Of a stretch of DNA of 64,000 nucleotides, positions 36,346 through 47,479 are shown one piece after another. The notes below the pieces were generated by a model. The model was given only the letters and a program-made list of their open reading frames with translations. It had not been told where the DNA came from and did not search any database. This DNA comes from Cryptomeria japonica. Taxonomy: Eukaryota; Streptophyta; Pinopsida; Cupressales; Cupressaceae. Position 1 is the first letter of the stretch; the number at the start of each line of letters is the position of its first letter. The translations under genes and the position numbers were made by a program. The stretch spans positions 218,126,997 through 218,190,996 of the forward strand of contig NC_081406.1 in NCBI RefSeq assembly GCF_030272615.1. Direction: 5' to 3'.

Positions 36346-37819
36346 ATTTTAAAATAAATTGCAATATATCCTAAAGTATTGGGTTAAAATTGATGAAACC
36401 AAGTGCAAATGAAACTAGATTCACATATCTAACATTTCAAATAAGTCTCAGGTCTTTATTTGATCCGTACAATCCACACAATGGAAAAGAGCAACAATAT
36501 TGTAAGAAAACACATAGAAATAGTCTCCAAATTGATTCCAACTTTATTCAAAACTTCAATACAAAGTTTTTCAACCCTTGGGTCATGTTGACGGTGCCTA
36601 TTTATGACCACACAAGTGGTTTCTATCATTCGACCCCAAACTTTGATAACTTTGACAACAATCAAGCAACTTTTACATCTTTTATCCAAATGACCCAAAA
36701 TTTTCACAAATGACTCCAAATAATCATTAATGGTCCCAAATGACCTTATTTAGATGAAACAAAACAAAACAAGACAAAAACCCAAATTCTACCATTGTGA
36801 GCATGAGGGTGCTCCCGCACAACTCACATTGAGAGATATAAAGGAAATGAATCAAAACCATCCAGTGATCATTACCAAGGATAAAATGTGATCATAATTA
36901 TATTTGGTCTTTATAAATTTTGAAGGATCCTATTTTATTTGGTCTCTAAGCGCTTTAGTTACATTCACATCCTCTTCTTCTTAAAACTGTAGTAGTAACA
37001 AAGGTTGACACTTGCATTAACAAAGATTGACACTGAAGTTAATAAGAAAGAATCTAACAATGCTTGTATTGAGTGGATACTTTGATTATGCTTTGTATCT
37101 TCATGCATTCATGTGAATACTTCCTACGTGAAGGAGTTACTTTTTTCTTGAGTGTATTCATATGTCTTATGTATTCATGTGATCGCTTCATGTCTGATAT
37201 GTTTTCAACATTAATCTTTATGTGCCTCATGACTGATGTATCTTCATCATGTAAATATACACAAATACGGTATACATCTTACAATATTTTGATGCACATC
37301 AATGATAAAATTTTTGAATAAATTCCATGTAATGATCATGACTCATACCACTACGCGGAGACAATTGTAAAAATTAATAAATTCTATTGGATTCTAATTT
37401 GATAAATCCACAATATGCTATAATTGGATCACATTTCAATTGTAAATATTTAAGTTTCAAAGTACAAAGACATGCACAAAATGAACAAATTGGATCGAAT
37501 ATCAACATTTATATATCAAAATGCACAATTATTGTGTATGTATACAAAAATGGCATAAATGCCAAGTCAATAAAAGCTTTACAAAAATTTGGCATATGCC
37601 ATGTCCAGATGGATATACAATAAAAATGTAGAATATATATATATATATATTGGTCCTTTGATGACCACAACTAAAAATATATGATCCTATAGTTGTGGTG
37701 GATCATCAAAATCAAGCCTATTTGATGCAATACATAGCTCTGTAGATGGCTGCACAACCACAATTCAAAAGCCAAGTCAGAATCCTTTTGTAAAACATAG
37801 TTCACAATTATCAACATAA
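36346..37819. other. Spacer between array B and second gene B
   Basis: AT-rich. It has a 107-codon plus-strand frame (36390-36713) with no recognisable motif, and an (AT)9 tract near 37634. I regard it as noncoding. Confidence 0.4.
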
Positions 37820-40725
37820 CTATACATTCAAATATAATTTCTTTGCAATTGAATTGTAGATGACCTCATATGCTGATTTGGGATCTACTATCTTTTCTCT
37901 CCTTGCCTTGTTAGTCTTAGGAGTCCTCTTAAATTGGTACTTGAGAGGATCCATGTTATGACCAAACCGCGAAGGGGCCTATTACAGGTTAACAACAATT
38001 AATACAAGGTAATAATGTATATAGATCAAAAACACTAAAAATATACAATATATAGAACAAAAGTGTACCAGAGCCTTTGATGCTTCTTCTGTTGACCTAG
38101 GAGGGCTCACCATTGATGAAGCAACTATGACTATTTCCTATATGAAAACTGATAAGATTATAATTTATCTAAATTTCACATGTACATGTGTATATAATCA
38201 TCAAATCAAGAAAATATTGTAGAGATACATACCTCTTCCCTCTCTTGATCCTCTGGCGTATAAGGTGCATTCATCAATTCTATAAATCCCAATTGCCACT
38301 ATATATAAAAGAGACATAAAAGAATAATCAATCTACAAGTTCCAATTAAGACAATTTCAATCTTTTCAAACAATTGTGTCAATTAAAAATATGTTCAATT
38401 ACCTTTTGACGTTTCAGTGTCCTCGAGGATTTCTTCGCTCAGGGGGTGTCCTAGACACACGTGGGGTACCTTAAAAGAAACAAAATTAACACAAGAGATA
38501 TCAATAGATAATATTAAATATAATTTAACAAATCTAAATTTAAATGACTTGCATATTCAAAAAGTTATATAAATAAGAGGTGTGCAAAATATGATACCAC
38601 ATAGCTTTCTAGGCCAAAATCAATGACCGAAAGAGTGACATTATCAATCTGGGACATTTGATCCCCTAACAATGACTATTGTGTATGGTGAAAATGGATA
38701 ACAATAATAACAATATTGAAAGGCTAAATGAATCCAACCACAAAACCCTAGCCTAACAACAACAAAGATCCACCATAACATATGAAGATTACCTAAGACA
38801 ATGCAAATAAAACAAAATCACAAAGATTATACCATCACATGTCCAATAGGGTTTGGATCTCCATTCTTCCTATCTCCATTGATCTTGCTTGATATATTTG
38901 CTCTCAGATTTTATGTGCACAAGAGCTCAACAAAGAACGGAATGTGGTTGTAAGTAGAATCCTAGTGTAGTCAAGTCCTCCAAATTGTTGATTAGGTCAT
39001 TAGAATGCTTGATTAGGGTTGATAATGAAGGAAGCATCTCCTTATATAGAAGACACTATATGAAATGGAGGGATAAGATTGAGAGGTGTAAAAAGAGGTC
39101 GGCTATGATTAGAGGGTAGGTAGAAGAAATAGTAAAATAATGAAAGAGGTAGGTAGTGTAGGAATTAAGAGATGAATGACATGTGTCATGTGTAGAAAAG
39201 GTTAATGAATTAATTAAATAAATAAAGATTTATTTAATTAATAGTAGAAGTGGGATAATTAAATAAATAAGATATTTATTTAATTTAGGAAAATGATAAT
39301 TTAAATAAATAAATGTATTTATTTAAATGAGAAATAAGGCTAGAAGAGGATAAATGAATTAATTAAATAAATAAAGATTTATTTAATTAATAGAAGAATT
39401 AGGCTTAGATAATTAAATAAATAAAATATTTATTTAATTAGACATGACAATTTTAGGTGTCTACAACTATAAAATGCAAAAATAAATATACATTAAAGAG
39501 AGTTAGTATATCTTATAATTTTCTTTTTGAATTTAAGGTACTATTCTATTTTAACATGTTACAAAATCTTTACCTCAGGCGTCAAAGTTGAAGCTGCAAC
39601 AACAATGGGAGGAATATAAGATGGTTTATTAACACCAACTGTTGCATCTTGAAATGCATATTGCTTATATCGATTTAATCGATCTATAAATAAAAAATTA
39701 TTTACATTTACAAGTTTTAAGTGATTGATAAATAAAATTTTATCAATTCAAATCAACACACCTGTGTCTATGTCTGACCACCAAACACCATATCCATCAA
39801 ATCATCAGTCAATACTACATCCTCTGTAGTACTAGCTTGACATATACCCCCACAACATCTACATAGATGGGATGTGGAACCATCTACAATAGCCTCGATA
39901 TCTATCCCAAAGCATATACCTCAACAACTAGGACACACATGTTGAATGGGCTGACCACGACCAGATGGTTCAACTACTGCATCATCGTTTGGGCCAAGAG
40001 GGTGTGATAACTATGTGCCATGCTAAATGATGACATCAGTCAATGTAGTGGCCGCCTGAAGAGTCTGTACCTCCATTTAATCTTTCAGGGCTATTGGGAC
40101 CGTGAAATGGACACATGTTTTGCTACTAGAAGGATGCCATTTTGGAAACCTCTTTGAATTAAGAGGCAAGGTATTAGTGGTTTTGGGGTCATTAAAAAGA
40201 GCACATATTTGTGCTTCACTTTATTTTTTTTTTTCACTTCATTATAGGACAACCCACTAGCATTAAAAATCACGACATCGATCCCTATAGATTCCCCATT
40301 TTATAACTTGTTTATAAACTTCATTAGCACAACTAGCCATTGATTATAGGGTTGTGGTAGGGGATGCATGATGCTCATGCTTAGATGCCTTAAATATATT
40401 CACCAATCTAGCTATTTTGGTTGTGTTTTGTGTTAATTAATTTATCAAATCCTCCTGTGTAGCTTGTGAATAGTCTATTGGAGGAGATGGAGGGTTTCTA
40501 TCTTGAGGGTCTGGCTATGGGTTCTCCTGTGGGTTTTTCTCTAAGTTCTTAGGAGGTGTGTCTTGCTAAGGGGCAGTATTTTAAGAATCTGACATGCATT
40601 TATTAAAAAAAAAAAAAAAAATAATAAAAAACAATGAATTCACATTCAAATTCCAAATAGAATCTATAAAATAAATAAAATGGATGAAAAAAATTGAGCT
40701 TCATACCTCTTGGCTGCCTTGGCAT
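37820..40725 (-). pseudogene. Second gene of the element, copy B (unknown function, multi-exon)
   Basis: The ATG at 40725 encodes 'MPRQPR' before a GT donor, like exon 1 of copy A. Downstream exons on the minus strand include 'YSQATQEDLIN' (about 40470), 'LSYNEVKKKNKVKHKYVLF' (about 40200), and a large exon (about 39770-40080) with 'EVQTLQAATTLTDVI' and the Cys motifs 'HVCPSC' and 'HLCRCCGGIC'. Then come 'NKPSYIPPIVVAASTLTPE' (about 39578), 'MSQIDNVTLSVIDFGLESYV' (about 38600), 'GTPRVSRTPPERRNPRGH' (about 38410), 'LGFIELMNAPYTPEDQEREE' (about 38235) and the basic last exon 'LKYQFKRTPKTNKARREK', ending at 37820. GT-AG sites bound most of them. A solo LTR sits in the intron at 38680. Several stops occur. 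Function is unknown; the protein is paralogous to that of 9631-13565. Confidence 0.6.
38680..39465 (+). mobile_element. Solo LTR (786 bp) in an intron of second gene B, TSD ACTAT
   Basis: Begins tgtgtatggtg, ends ggtgtctaca. Flanked by actat at 38675-38679 and 39466-39470. The 3' half has alternating (A/T)-rich palindromes such as taattaaataaataaagatt. It looks related to the LTRs at 11147 and 45255. Confidence 0.92.
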
Positions 40726-40910
40726 TGTGGATGGCTTTGGTCTTCAAAACCCTGTTCACGTATTTGTTGCTCCAAAACCCTTCCAAACAATTTTGTGCGG
40801 CCGCAGGTGAAAATGACCTTGTTGGCCGAAGTAATTTTTTTTTAATTCACAACAAAACACGCACGAGGTTTTAATAACTAAAACCCTTATGTGTTTATTG
40901 TAATATAAAC

Positions 40911-41418
40911 TATTAGAAATTAATGTTATTATGGGTTACATCCTTATAACATTTATATATAATGTTCTACAAACTTATATATTATATGCTTTACAAGCAT
41001 ATCCCATTTGAAATGATTATAATCTAATAACTAAATGATTATTAATTATTTGTGAATGGGGATTATTGAAAAGGTATGACTATTTTTTCCACCCTTCCTC
41101 CTATATTTAAGGAGGTTCTCTCTCATTTGAGAGTTGTGTGAATTTGGAGTTTTATGGTGAGTTGTATCACTATGCACAAGAGGTATTATTGGCCATGTGG
41201 AAGTATTGGAGGAGTATCCCCAGGTTCAAGTCTACTTTATGATAGACTATATTTGTAATTGTTTTAATAAAATGATGCTTTATGGGTTTTTTCACCCAAA
41301 ACGGTTTTCCCTTGTATACCTTGTGTAAGATGTACATTTATGCATGTATGATTCTCATTTCATTTATTTTATGATATTGTTTATAATGATTAGTATCCTA
41401 AGATCCTAATTTCTAACA
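40911..41418 (+). mobile_element. Solo LTR (508 bp) near the right end of copy B, TSD TAAAC
   Basis: Begins tattagaaat (first G mutated) and ends atttctaaca. Flanked by taaac at 40906-40910 and 41419-41423. It holds a TATA-like tatatttaagg (about 41102) and an AATAAA-type signal (ttttaataaaatg, about 41262), so it reads on the plus strand. Confidence 0.85.
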
Positions 41419-41470
41419 TAAACCCTGTACACGTTTTTGCTTCATTTAGGATCAGTAAAACGAGCTAAAA

Positions 41471-41510
41471 CACGAACAGGCTATTTAAAATTTTAAATAA
41501 CTTGTTCACG
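41471..41510. repeat. 40-bp near-perfect palindrome inside the right end of copy B
   Basis: Arms cacgaacaggctatttaaaa and ttttaaataacttgttcacg are inverted copies with about four mismatches. Each half is a copy of the subterminal motif. Confidence 0.85.
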
Positions 41511-41544
41511 TTATTAGTATTTTCAAGTTTTTTTTGGGGTGCGT

Positions 41545-41579
41545 CCACTTTTTTGCACACCATCTGGGTGCACTTACCC
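41545..41579 (-). repeat. Right terminal inverted repeat of copy B
   Basis: Ends ggtgcacttaccc at 41579. The reverse complement matches 18335-18368 except for the outermost base, one internal base and one extra A. The duplication caat follows at 41580-41583. Confidence 0.85.
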
Positions 41580-41583
41580 CAAT

Positions 41584-43355
41584 GCTCTTTGTCACTTGTC
41601 ACACTAGTTAGGGTTTCAACTTCTTTATTCTTTATCGATTTCTTAACTGGAATGGATCCACTGTCTCATAAACTAGTAATAATTGAAAGAATCTCCTTCA
41701 TGATTGGATAGGGCTTATCCAACACGATGCAATCATCCTGCACATGACTAAGAATTACTCTGATCACCTCCTCCTCATCAAACCAAGGAAATTTAGTCCA
41801 TAGATTCCTTCCTTTATCCTCTAGCTCCATGATCTTATGCAAATCTGCATCACTCAAGCTCTTTTCCACTTTTCTGATCTTTTCAGGGTTAAATTCATCT
41901 AGAAATAGCTTCGCCACAATCAGAAAGTCTCTTCTTCTTGATTCTTCGATGATCATCTTGGTTTCCTTGTTTATTCACTTTACTTTTCTGCTACATATTG
42001 CTCTCCAACTGCTCGCAACCTCTTCAAACACTATGATAAAGAAAAATGATTTCAAACATCGATACTTATCTTGCCAAAAAAATCTCCTTTAGGGTTTTGC
42101 CACCAAAAAAGTGTCTTGTTGATGATGTAAAAACAAACCTCTAATTACCAAATAGCCTCTCTAACATAGTCATGCTAGACTGACAACATGATCCACTCAG
42201 AAGGGGAGAAAAAAATCTTTTCCTTCAAGAACTCCCCCTGATCCAAAGCAATATGCTCAGTTACTAGAGGAAGAGGTCCTTGCATTGGTTTCCAGTACAC
42301 CAGGCTTGCTTCCATTGTTCACTTCCTTATTTCTCCAAACCAAGATTTTCTTTTTCTTCAATCTACTAGCCTTTACCATATTCTTCTTAGCAGAATTATC
42401 CATATTTTCATTTCTGCACTGATTAGCATAGTGTTTGGATTGCTTGCACTTTTAACAACTAATGTTCATCTCCACTAAAGTTTTTGAATGTGTTTTAGAT
42501 CTACACTAATTATCTTTTTGACCATAACCATTGCACTATGACAATATCCATGAAAACTATTATTCACTTGATTTTCTCCAACCAGATTATGATTCTGATA
42601 GAAATTAGCTTTATGACCAAACCTCTTGTAATTGTAACATTGAATGCTTCTACAATTGCATCCTTATGACCAAATTTATTGCCTTGAAAATAATAGGCAT
42701 TAAATGATGGGTACCTTTGTGCATTAGGTTGATGAACTAACAACCTTCTTGCATTAGTACTCTGATTTCGGGTCTTGCTGACATCTTCTGATTTCTTCTC
42801 TACTTCTGTCTTACCCTTTTTTTCTCTTATCTTTGTCATTCTGATTTGAACATTCATCGGGTTGAAATCTAAGTTGAGTCTTGTCTAAATGAGTTTTCTG
42901 CATGTTGATCAATTCTTCAAGAGCTTACTGCTATCAAGAATCTTACTCTCTACCTTCAAATTCTTCACTTCTTGTTCTAGCTTCTCACATTCTTCAGTCT
43001 CCAGCTTGATTGATTCTTTCAGGGTTTCTTCTATCTTGTTCTTCTCCTCAACTTCTGCATCATATCTTTAATGGTTTCATTTGCTTTCTTTAACTAATTT
43101 TTAACTTCCTTATGCCTCAATTTGAATATTTGGATTTGCTCTCTTAGCTTCTGCACACATTCATTCGCTACCTTTGCATTCTCTTTCAATTCTTCATTCT
43201 CAGATTGAACACTTTCTAGATCTTCAAGGGCTATCTACAATTCTTCATCTAATTGAAATTCCCTAGTCATACTCACCAGTGCCATGATTCAACCAACAAT
43301 GATCTCCCTCAAGCGCTTAAGCTTTCAAACAAGGGACCAAAGCTATGATACCAAT
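41584..43355 (-). pseudogene. 5' half of the gag-like region of the gag-only retroelement
   Basis: Starts at ATG 43285 ('MALVSMTREFQLDEEL'), about 70 bases from the LTR. It begins with a long coiled coil ('LEDLESVQSENEELKENAK', 'VQKLREQIQIFRLRHKE'). A zinc knuckle lies at about 42440-42480 ('CKQSKHYANQC' with its upstream Cys, one stop inside). Towards the insertion site come 'FLDEFNPEKIRKVEKSL' and 'LWTKFPWFDEEEVIRVILSH' (41700-41956). Several stops and frameshifts. The reading continues at 18330 after the giant element. PBS-like gctatgatacca at 43342-43353 has one mismatch to the usual initiator tRNA-Met site. Confidence 0.75.
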
Positions 43356-44587
43356 TGTTCGATTAGTTGAAAGGACCAGAATACTGAGAGGGGCGGTGAA
43401 TCAGTATTCCCATAGATTCTAAAACATTCTCATAATTTCTAAACTTTTGCTGATATATCAATTTCATCAATTAAGCTCATCAACATGAAATAACAAATGC
43501 ATAATAAACAAGAAACATAGATACAAATGGAACACCGAATTTTATACATTGAAAAAACAAATGGGAAAAACCATGGATAGTGTTAGCTCTTAAGATAATA
43601 TAACTAGTTATATGATGTTTATAAAAATGGGTGGCTCACTTCCAGAATACAAAAGCGGCTCACTGCCGAAATGCTCACTTCAATAGATATAAATAAACTA
43701 AGGAAAGTTGCATCTCCAAAATGCATGAAATCAGTTCCAGATTAAGCTTAGATCACAACTCACAAAACTTATAGTAGATCTGATAAAAGATTACTATATG
43801 TACCACCGCTCACAAATACCTGCAATAGATCCGATAAAGGATTACTACAACATTGCCTTCAATTCTGCACGCTCCTTACTCTTCCACACAACACATACTC
43901 CACTGATTCACACTCTACTCTTCTTTTATCTCAGTTCCACACACTTTACTTCACTTTAACACACCTTCTAAATGTGTACACACACACACACACATACTGG
44001 AAAGTTTATGCACTAGGATAATATGTCGGCCAAGAACAAGTAATATGCTACTTGAAACAACATGTTATCCAATAAAGCCTTAACCAAAAGCATGATAACA
44101 AAGTTGGCCTTCGTAAGATCTCCTACATGCCACCTTCACACATTTTATTTACCAATGCATATATCTTAATTACCGAAATAGAGCAAGGGTCTACTGAACC
44201 CATAGATACAGACCCATAAGCATAGATTTCTAAGCACACAAACTCCTAACTCAAAGATACAAATACCACATATCACACAGATGCCGAAATGCAAAACATA
44301 ATGGATACAACTGATATAATTGACATGACAGATGTCATAACACACAACTAATACCAGGATAGAATGCAAACCAAAATAAGAACAACTAAGGATTCCAAAG
44401 ATGAGGATCTTTTGGAAAGAACTTCAATAGATCATATATGCCTTGCAACATATATCATACTTTTCTTCGAGCAATACTAGATCTACAATACCAAAATTGC
44501 TTCCAACAACATACAACATCCGGTCCTAACCGAATAACCAGGTTTGACATCAATGACAACAATGACAATATTCACACAAGTTTGACA
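43356..44587 (-). mobile_element. 5' LTR of the gag-only retroelement
   Basis: 1232 bp, TGTTCGATTAG...TTTGACA. It shares almost all of its length with 15641-16661. It is bounded inside by the PBS at 43342-43353, and on the outside by ggggacaccatcg, a flank not found at the truncated partner. Confidence 0.9.
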
Positions 44588-44984
44588 GGGGACACCATCG
44601 AAAAAATAATTGTTCTTTAGAGAAGTCCACATTATCTTCTAAACCATCATTAGTCTCTTTATTAGATAGGACACAATCTGCCTTTTTCTCAGCATTGAAA
44701 CTATTTGAGGAAGTCTCATTCATGACAATAGAGACAACATAGTCTCTTGAGTCATAGTACATGTCCTAGGGGGCAGCTAGGTTGCCTAATCCTTGATTGA
44801 CATCTCCCATAGTTGCACAAAATTTGAAATTAAAAAGGGCAGGAAGTTGTAGAGCTTGCTACGATCAAGTTCAATATATTGCTTTGTAATAGAGTTAAGA
44901 CCATTTTTTTCCACTTTAACTAATAAAAAACATTAGGGAATGTATTGCATATATAGAGAACTGGATATGTTTTATTTTGAGGCA
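44588..44984 (-). other. Possible gene remnant flanking the gag-only element
   Basis: The minus strand is open from 44762 to the LTR edge ('DYVVSIVMNETSSNSFNAEK', acidic, Ser/Asn-rich). It contains 'VDFSKEQLFFRWCP'. It could be an exon of an old gene into which the LTR element inserted. No family recognised. Confidence 0.3.
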
Positions 44985-45180
44985 CAATTTCATGTGTAAA
45001 AGAAGTGGGCGAGAATAAAGTGGTAGTGAGGAAATGAAAGATTTTATACATGATGAGTCCACAAGGTAAATGGGTTGTTGAGATTAGGGATCCTAGAAAG
45101 AGTGTAATGGTTTGGCTTGCAACATTTTCTACTAGTACTTTGAAGGATTTGCATTTAAGATCAATCAACAAGAGAATTGT
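44985..45180 (+). pseudogene. AP2/ERF DNA-binding domain fragment, copy 1
   Basis: The plus strand encodes '[20 protein letters not shown]' followed by '[14 protein letters not shown]'. This fits the AP2/ERF core pattern (Trp-Gly-Lys-Trp, Glu-Ile-Arg-Asp, Val-Trp-Leu-Gly-Thr-Phe). A stop and a small deletion remove the first beta strand. It is a degenerate copy of the same segment as 47480-47686, and the two share flanks on both sides. Confidence 0.75.
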
Positions 45181-45254
45181 TTGATCAATATTTTAAAGTC
45201 CTTAGCGTAGAAGTATATAGTGTAAGGAAAACCTCTTACAAGTAGGTTGAGATC

Positions 45255-46547
45255 ATTGTTATGACACCCCACATATGAATTTTATATGAATTAGGTTGAG
45301 AAGATTTACCAGCCTCTTTTGATGAGATAAGCTAAATTTTGATCATTTATTCAATTTAACCCCTTCTCTCTACTTTTAATTAAATTTATATTTAATTAAT
45401 AGTTTACCCCAAATTGAATAAATCTAATTTATTCAATTTCCCAAATTGCAACCAAATTGAAATAAAACATTTTATTTTAATTAAATCCTTTTATTCCTCA
45501 TCCACTAGCAAAATCCTACATCTCCCACTTGCATCCTAACCCTCTTCCTAACCCCGTTCTAGATTCTTCTAATCACTTCTAAATTAGCCTAACCCATCTC
45601 CTAAACATTGTCACATCCCTAAGCAAGGGGAAGTCACTTCTTAAACCCTCAAAGTCTTCCAAACCATTAATGGTTAACTCAACCTTCTTACATGGTTAGA
45701 GACTTTTTGACTAACTTAACCCTCATCTAACCCAAGGGTCTCATCAAGCATTCATTGTTTTGACCATAGTTATCCCTTTAACCCTTGCACAAGAGTTTAT
45801 CCTTTGGGTAAAAGATTTATCCATTGGATAATCCTAACCTAACCTTAACCCTTACCACCTAGGGTAACCATGAGGTCTTCTCAGGCATTTAATATTTCCA
45901 CCCTCCCCTCTCAACCAGTCTTATGTTGACAATTGTCACCATTTCATTGGTGCAAATTGCAAACATGGATTGATAAACTTTCAATCTTGACCTTTGATAA
46001 ACTCTTTCAATCCTGGCCATCTATTGCCCTATTTTCACTATAAATAGAGCTCTCCCTCCTCCATTTTAAGGATCCATGCAAGCTTTTAGTATCATACTTA
46101 TGCTCAATTGTAGCACATCTACTCTCTCTTTACAATAGGAATTAATCTAATAAACATCTTAGAATAATTCCTTTATCATTATCTTAAATCATACAACTAA
46201 TATAGCATGCTAGGATAGTATTTATACTAATCTTGTCATCTTATAATCTAGTTTGTTGCATTTATAGAATCATGCATAGATAGGATGCATTCTCATGTTA
46301 AAATCAACCAAAGCATCCCTCGTTCTTGCATTTGTCATCCCTAAACCACTTTGCTCAGTGATATGAGAGCAAAGACATCAGTTTGAGGGACCTTGTGAGA
46401 TAGAGAACCATGGAACTAACCTTGGGAAGTAGAGTCATCCTTCATGACTCTATAGCTTGCACCAAGAAGTCCTGTGGGTGGATGGACAAGTCCCTTTGAG
46501 CTTCATTTTTCACATTTTAAGTTTCATTGACTTGCTTTTCCCGCACA
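45255..46547 (-). mobile_element. LTR of the same group as 11147-13030, minus orientation
   Basis: Begins tgttatgacaccccac, ends cccgcacaca. Internal words match the inverse of 11300-12200. The plus-strand sequence just outside its right end (46548-46640) repeats its own first 92 bp (ttatgacaccccacatatga ... ttttgatcat). The LTR therefore abuts a partial second LTR end to end. No 5-bp target duplication is seen, so this is not a simple solo LTR. Confidence 0.6.
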
Positions 46548-46640
46548 CAGTTATGACACCCCACATATGAATTTTATATGAATTAGGTTGGGAAGATTTG
46601 CTAGCCTCTTTTGATGAGATAAGCTAAATTTTGATCATAA

Positions 46641-47479
46641 ACTTCATAGTGGAAGGTCACTTAAAAATGTATATTTCACTACCATTTCTCATTATTAAAT
46701 CACTATACCACAAAGATGATTATGGTATTTCACTTTTTCATGCTTAGCTCCCTTGAGTCCTTATTGTGGAAGTCCTACTTATATGGCTTAGGTTCCATTG
46801 CACCAAGGCCTTATCTTTAGAATGTATAAACATGACCTTTGCTTACACTCTTAGTTGCTTATCACCCATAGTGGTTTGATTGACACACATCTTTTACTAA
46901 GATCGCTTGTCAAAAATTTTGGGGCTAGTGTGAGGAGATTGGAAAGCTCAATGAGAAGAAATTGTTAAAAACTTTCTTTTCCAAAAAACAAAATAGGTGG
47001 TTTTTTCTCTTGTGGTTGATAATCCTATAGATACGAAGGTGGCCATTATGTCTAAAAATTATTGCATCAACAAAGATGTGGAGAGATCCAATATGAAGCT
47101 AACTTTTGTTTCTCCTAGGAGCAAGGATCTTAATAGTCGAATAGGAGCAATAATAACTTCTTAATTTTCTATTGAAGAACTAGGGGGATGTCTCTACCCC
47201 AAAGATCAACCTTAATTCTACGTTAATTTCTTTGTTGTTCGTTTGATATTTATATTGGCACCTTTCTTGGCTTTGTCTTTTTTCGTTGATGGTCCTAAGT
47301 TGTAGTCTTTCATATACACTGCCTTTAGACGTGTTTTGTATTGAATCTTGTGTAATATTGTCTATAGACTTGCTTTGCAATAGAATTGAGAGTATTGTTT
47401 TTCACTTTAACTAATCAAAAACATTCTGAAACTTATTGTATATCTAGAGAAATGGATATGTTTCAATTTTGAAGGCACA
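46641..47479. other. Spacer between the LTR and AP2/ERF copy 2
   Basis: No clear gene. The last 90 bases (gctttgYaatagarttRaga, ttttcactttaactaat) are duplicated upstream of AP2/ERF copy 1, so the duplicated unit is longer than the domain. Confidence 0.4.

Larger units (their letters stand above)
18335..41579 (+). mobile_element. Giant TIR transposon, copy B (23.2 kb, two convergent genes plus satellite array)
   Basis: Left terminus aggtaagtgcacc at 18335; right terminus, reverse-complemented, gggtaagtgcacc ending at 41579. The terminal repeats match over about 34 bp with two mismatches and one indel. The flanks carry a 4-bp duplication CAAT at 18331-18334 and 41580-41583. Outside both ends is a single LTR retroelement whose gag resumes across the site. 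Contents in order: AT-rich terminal region, hairpin minisatellite (interrupted by Copia 1), (TC)n tracts, subterminal motifs, transposase-like gene (30687-33716), inverted 358-bp array (34190-36345), second gene (37820-40725, minus), palindromic motif, right TIR. Removing the three younger insertions leaves about 14.9 kb. A 4-bp TSD with a DDE-like protein would fit a Sola-type superfamily, but I could not test this. Confidence 0.8.

Noticed and set aside
36390-36713. 107-codon plus-strand frame in the array B spacer
   Set aside because: No motif, no counterpart in copy A, AT-rich composition like its flanks.
18331-41583. Longer (8-9 bp) target duplication typical of MULEs at the giant element
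   Set aside because: The bases beyond CAAT on the two sides do not match, so only a 4-bp duplication is supported.
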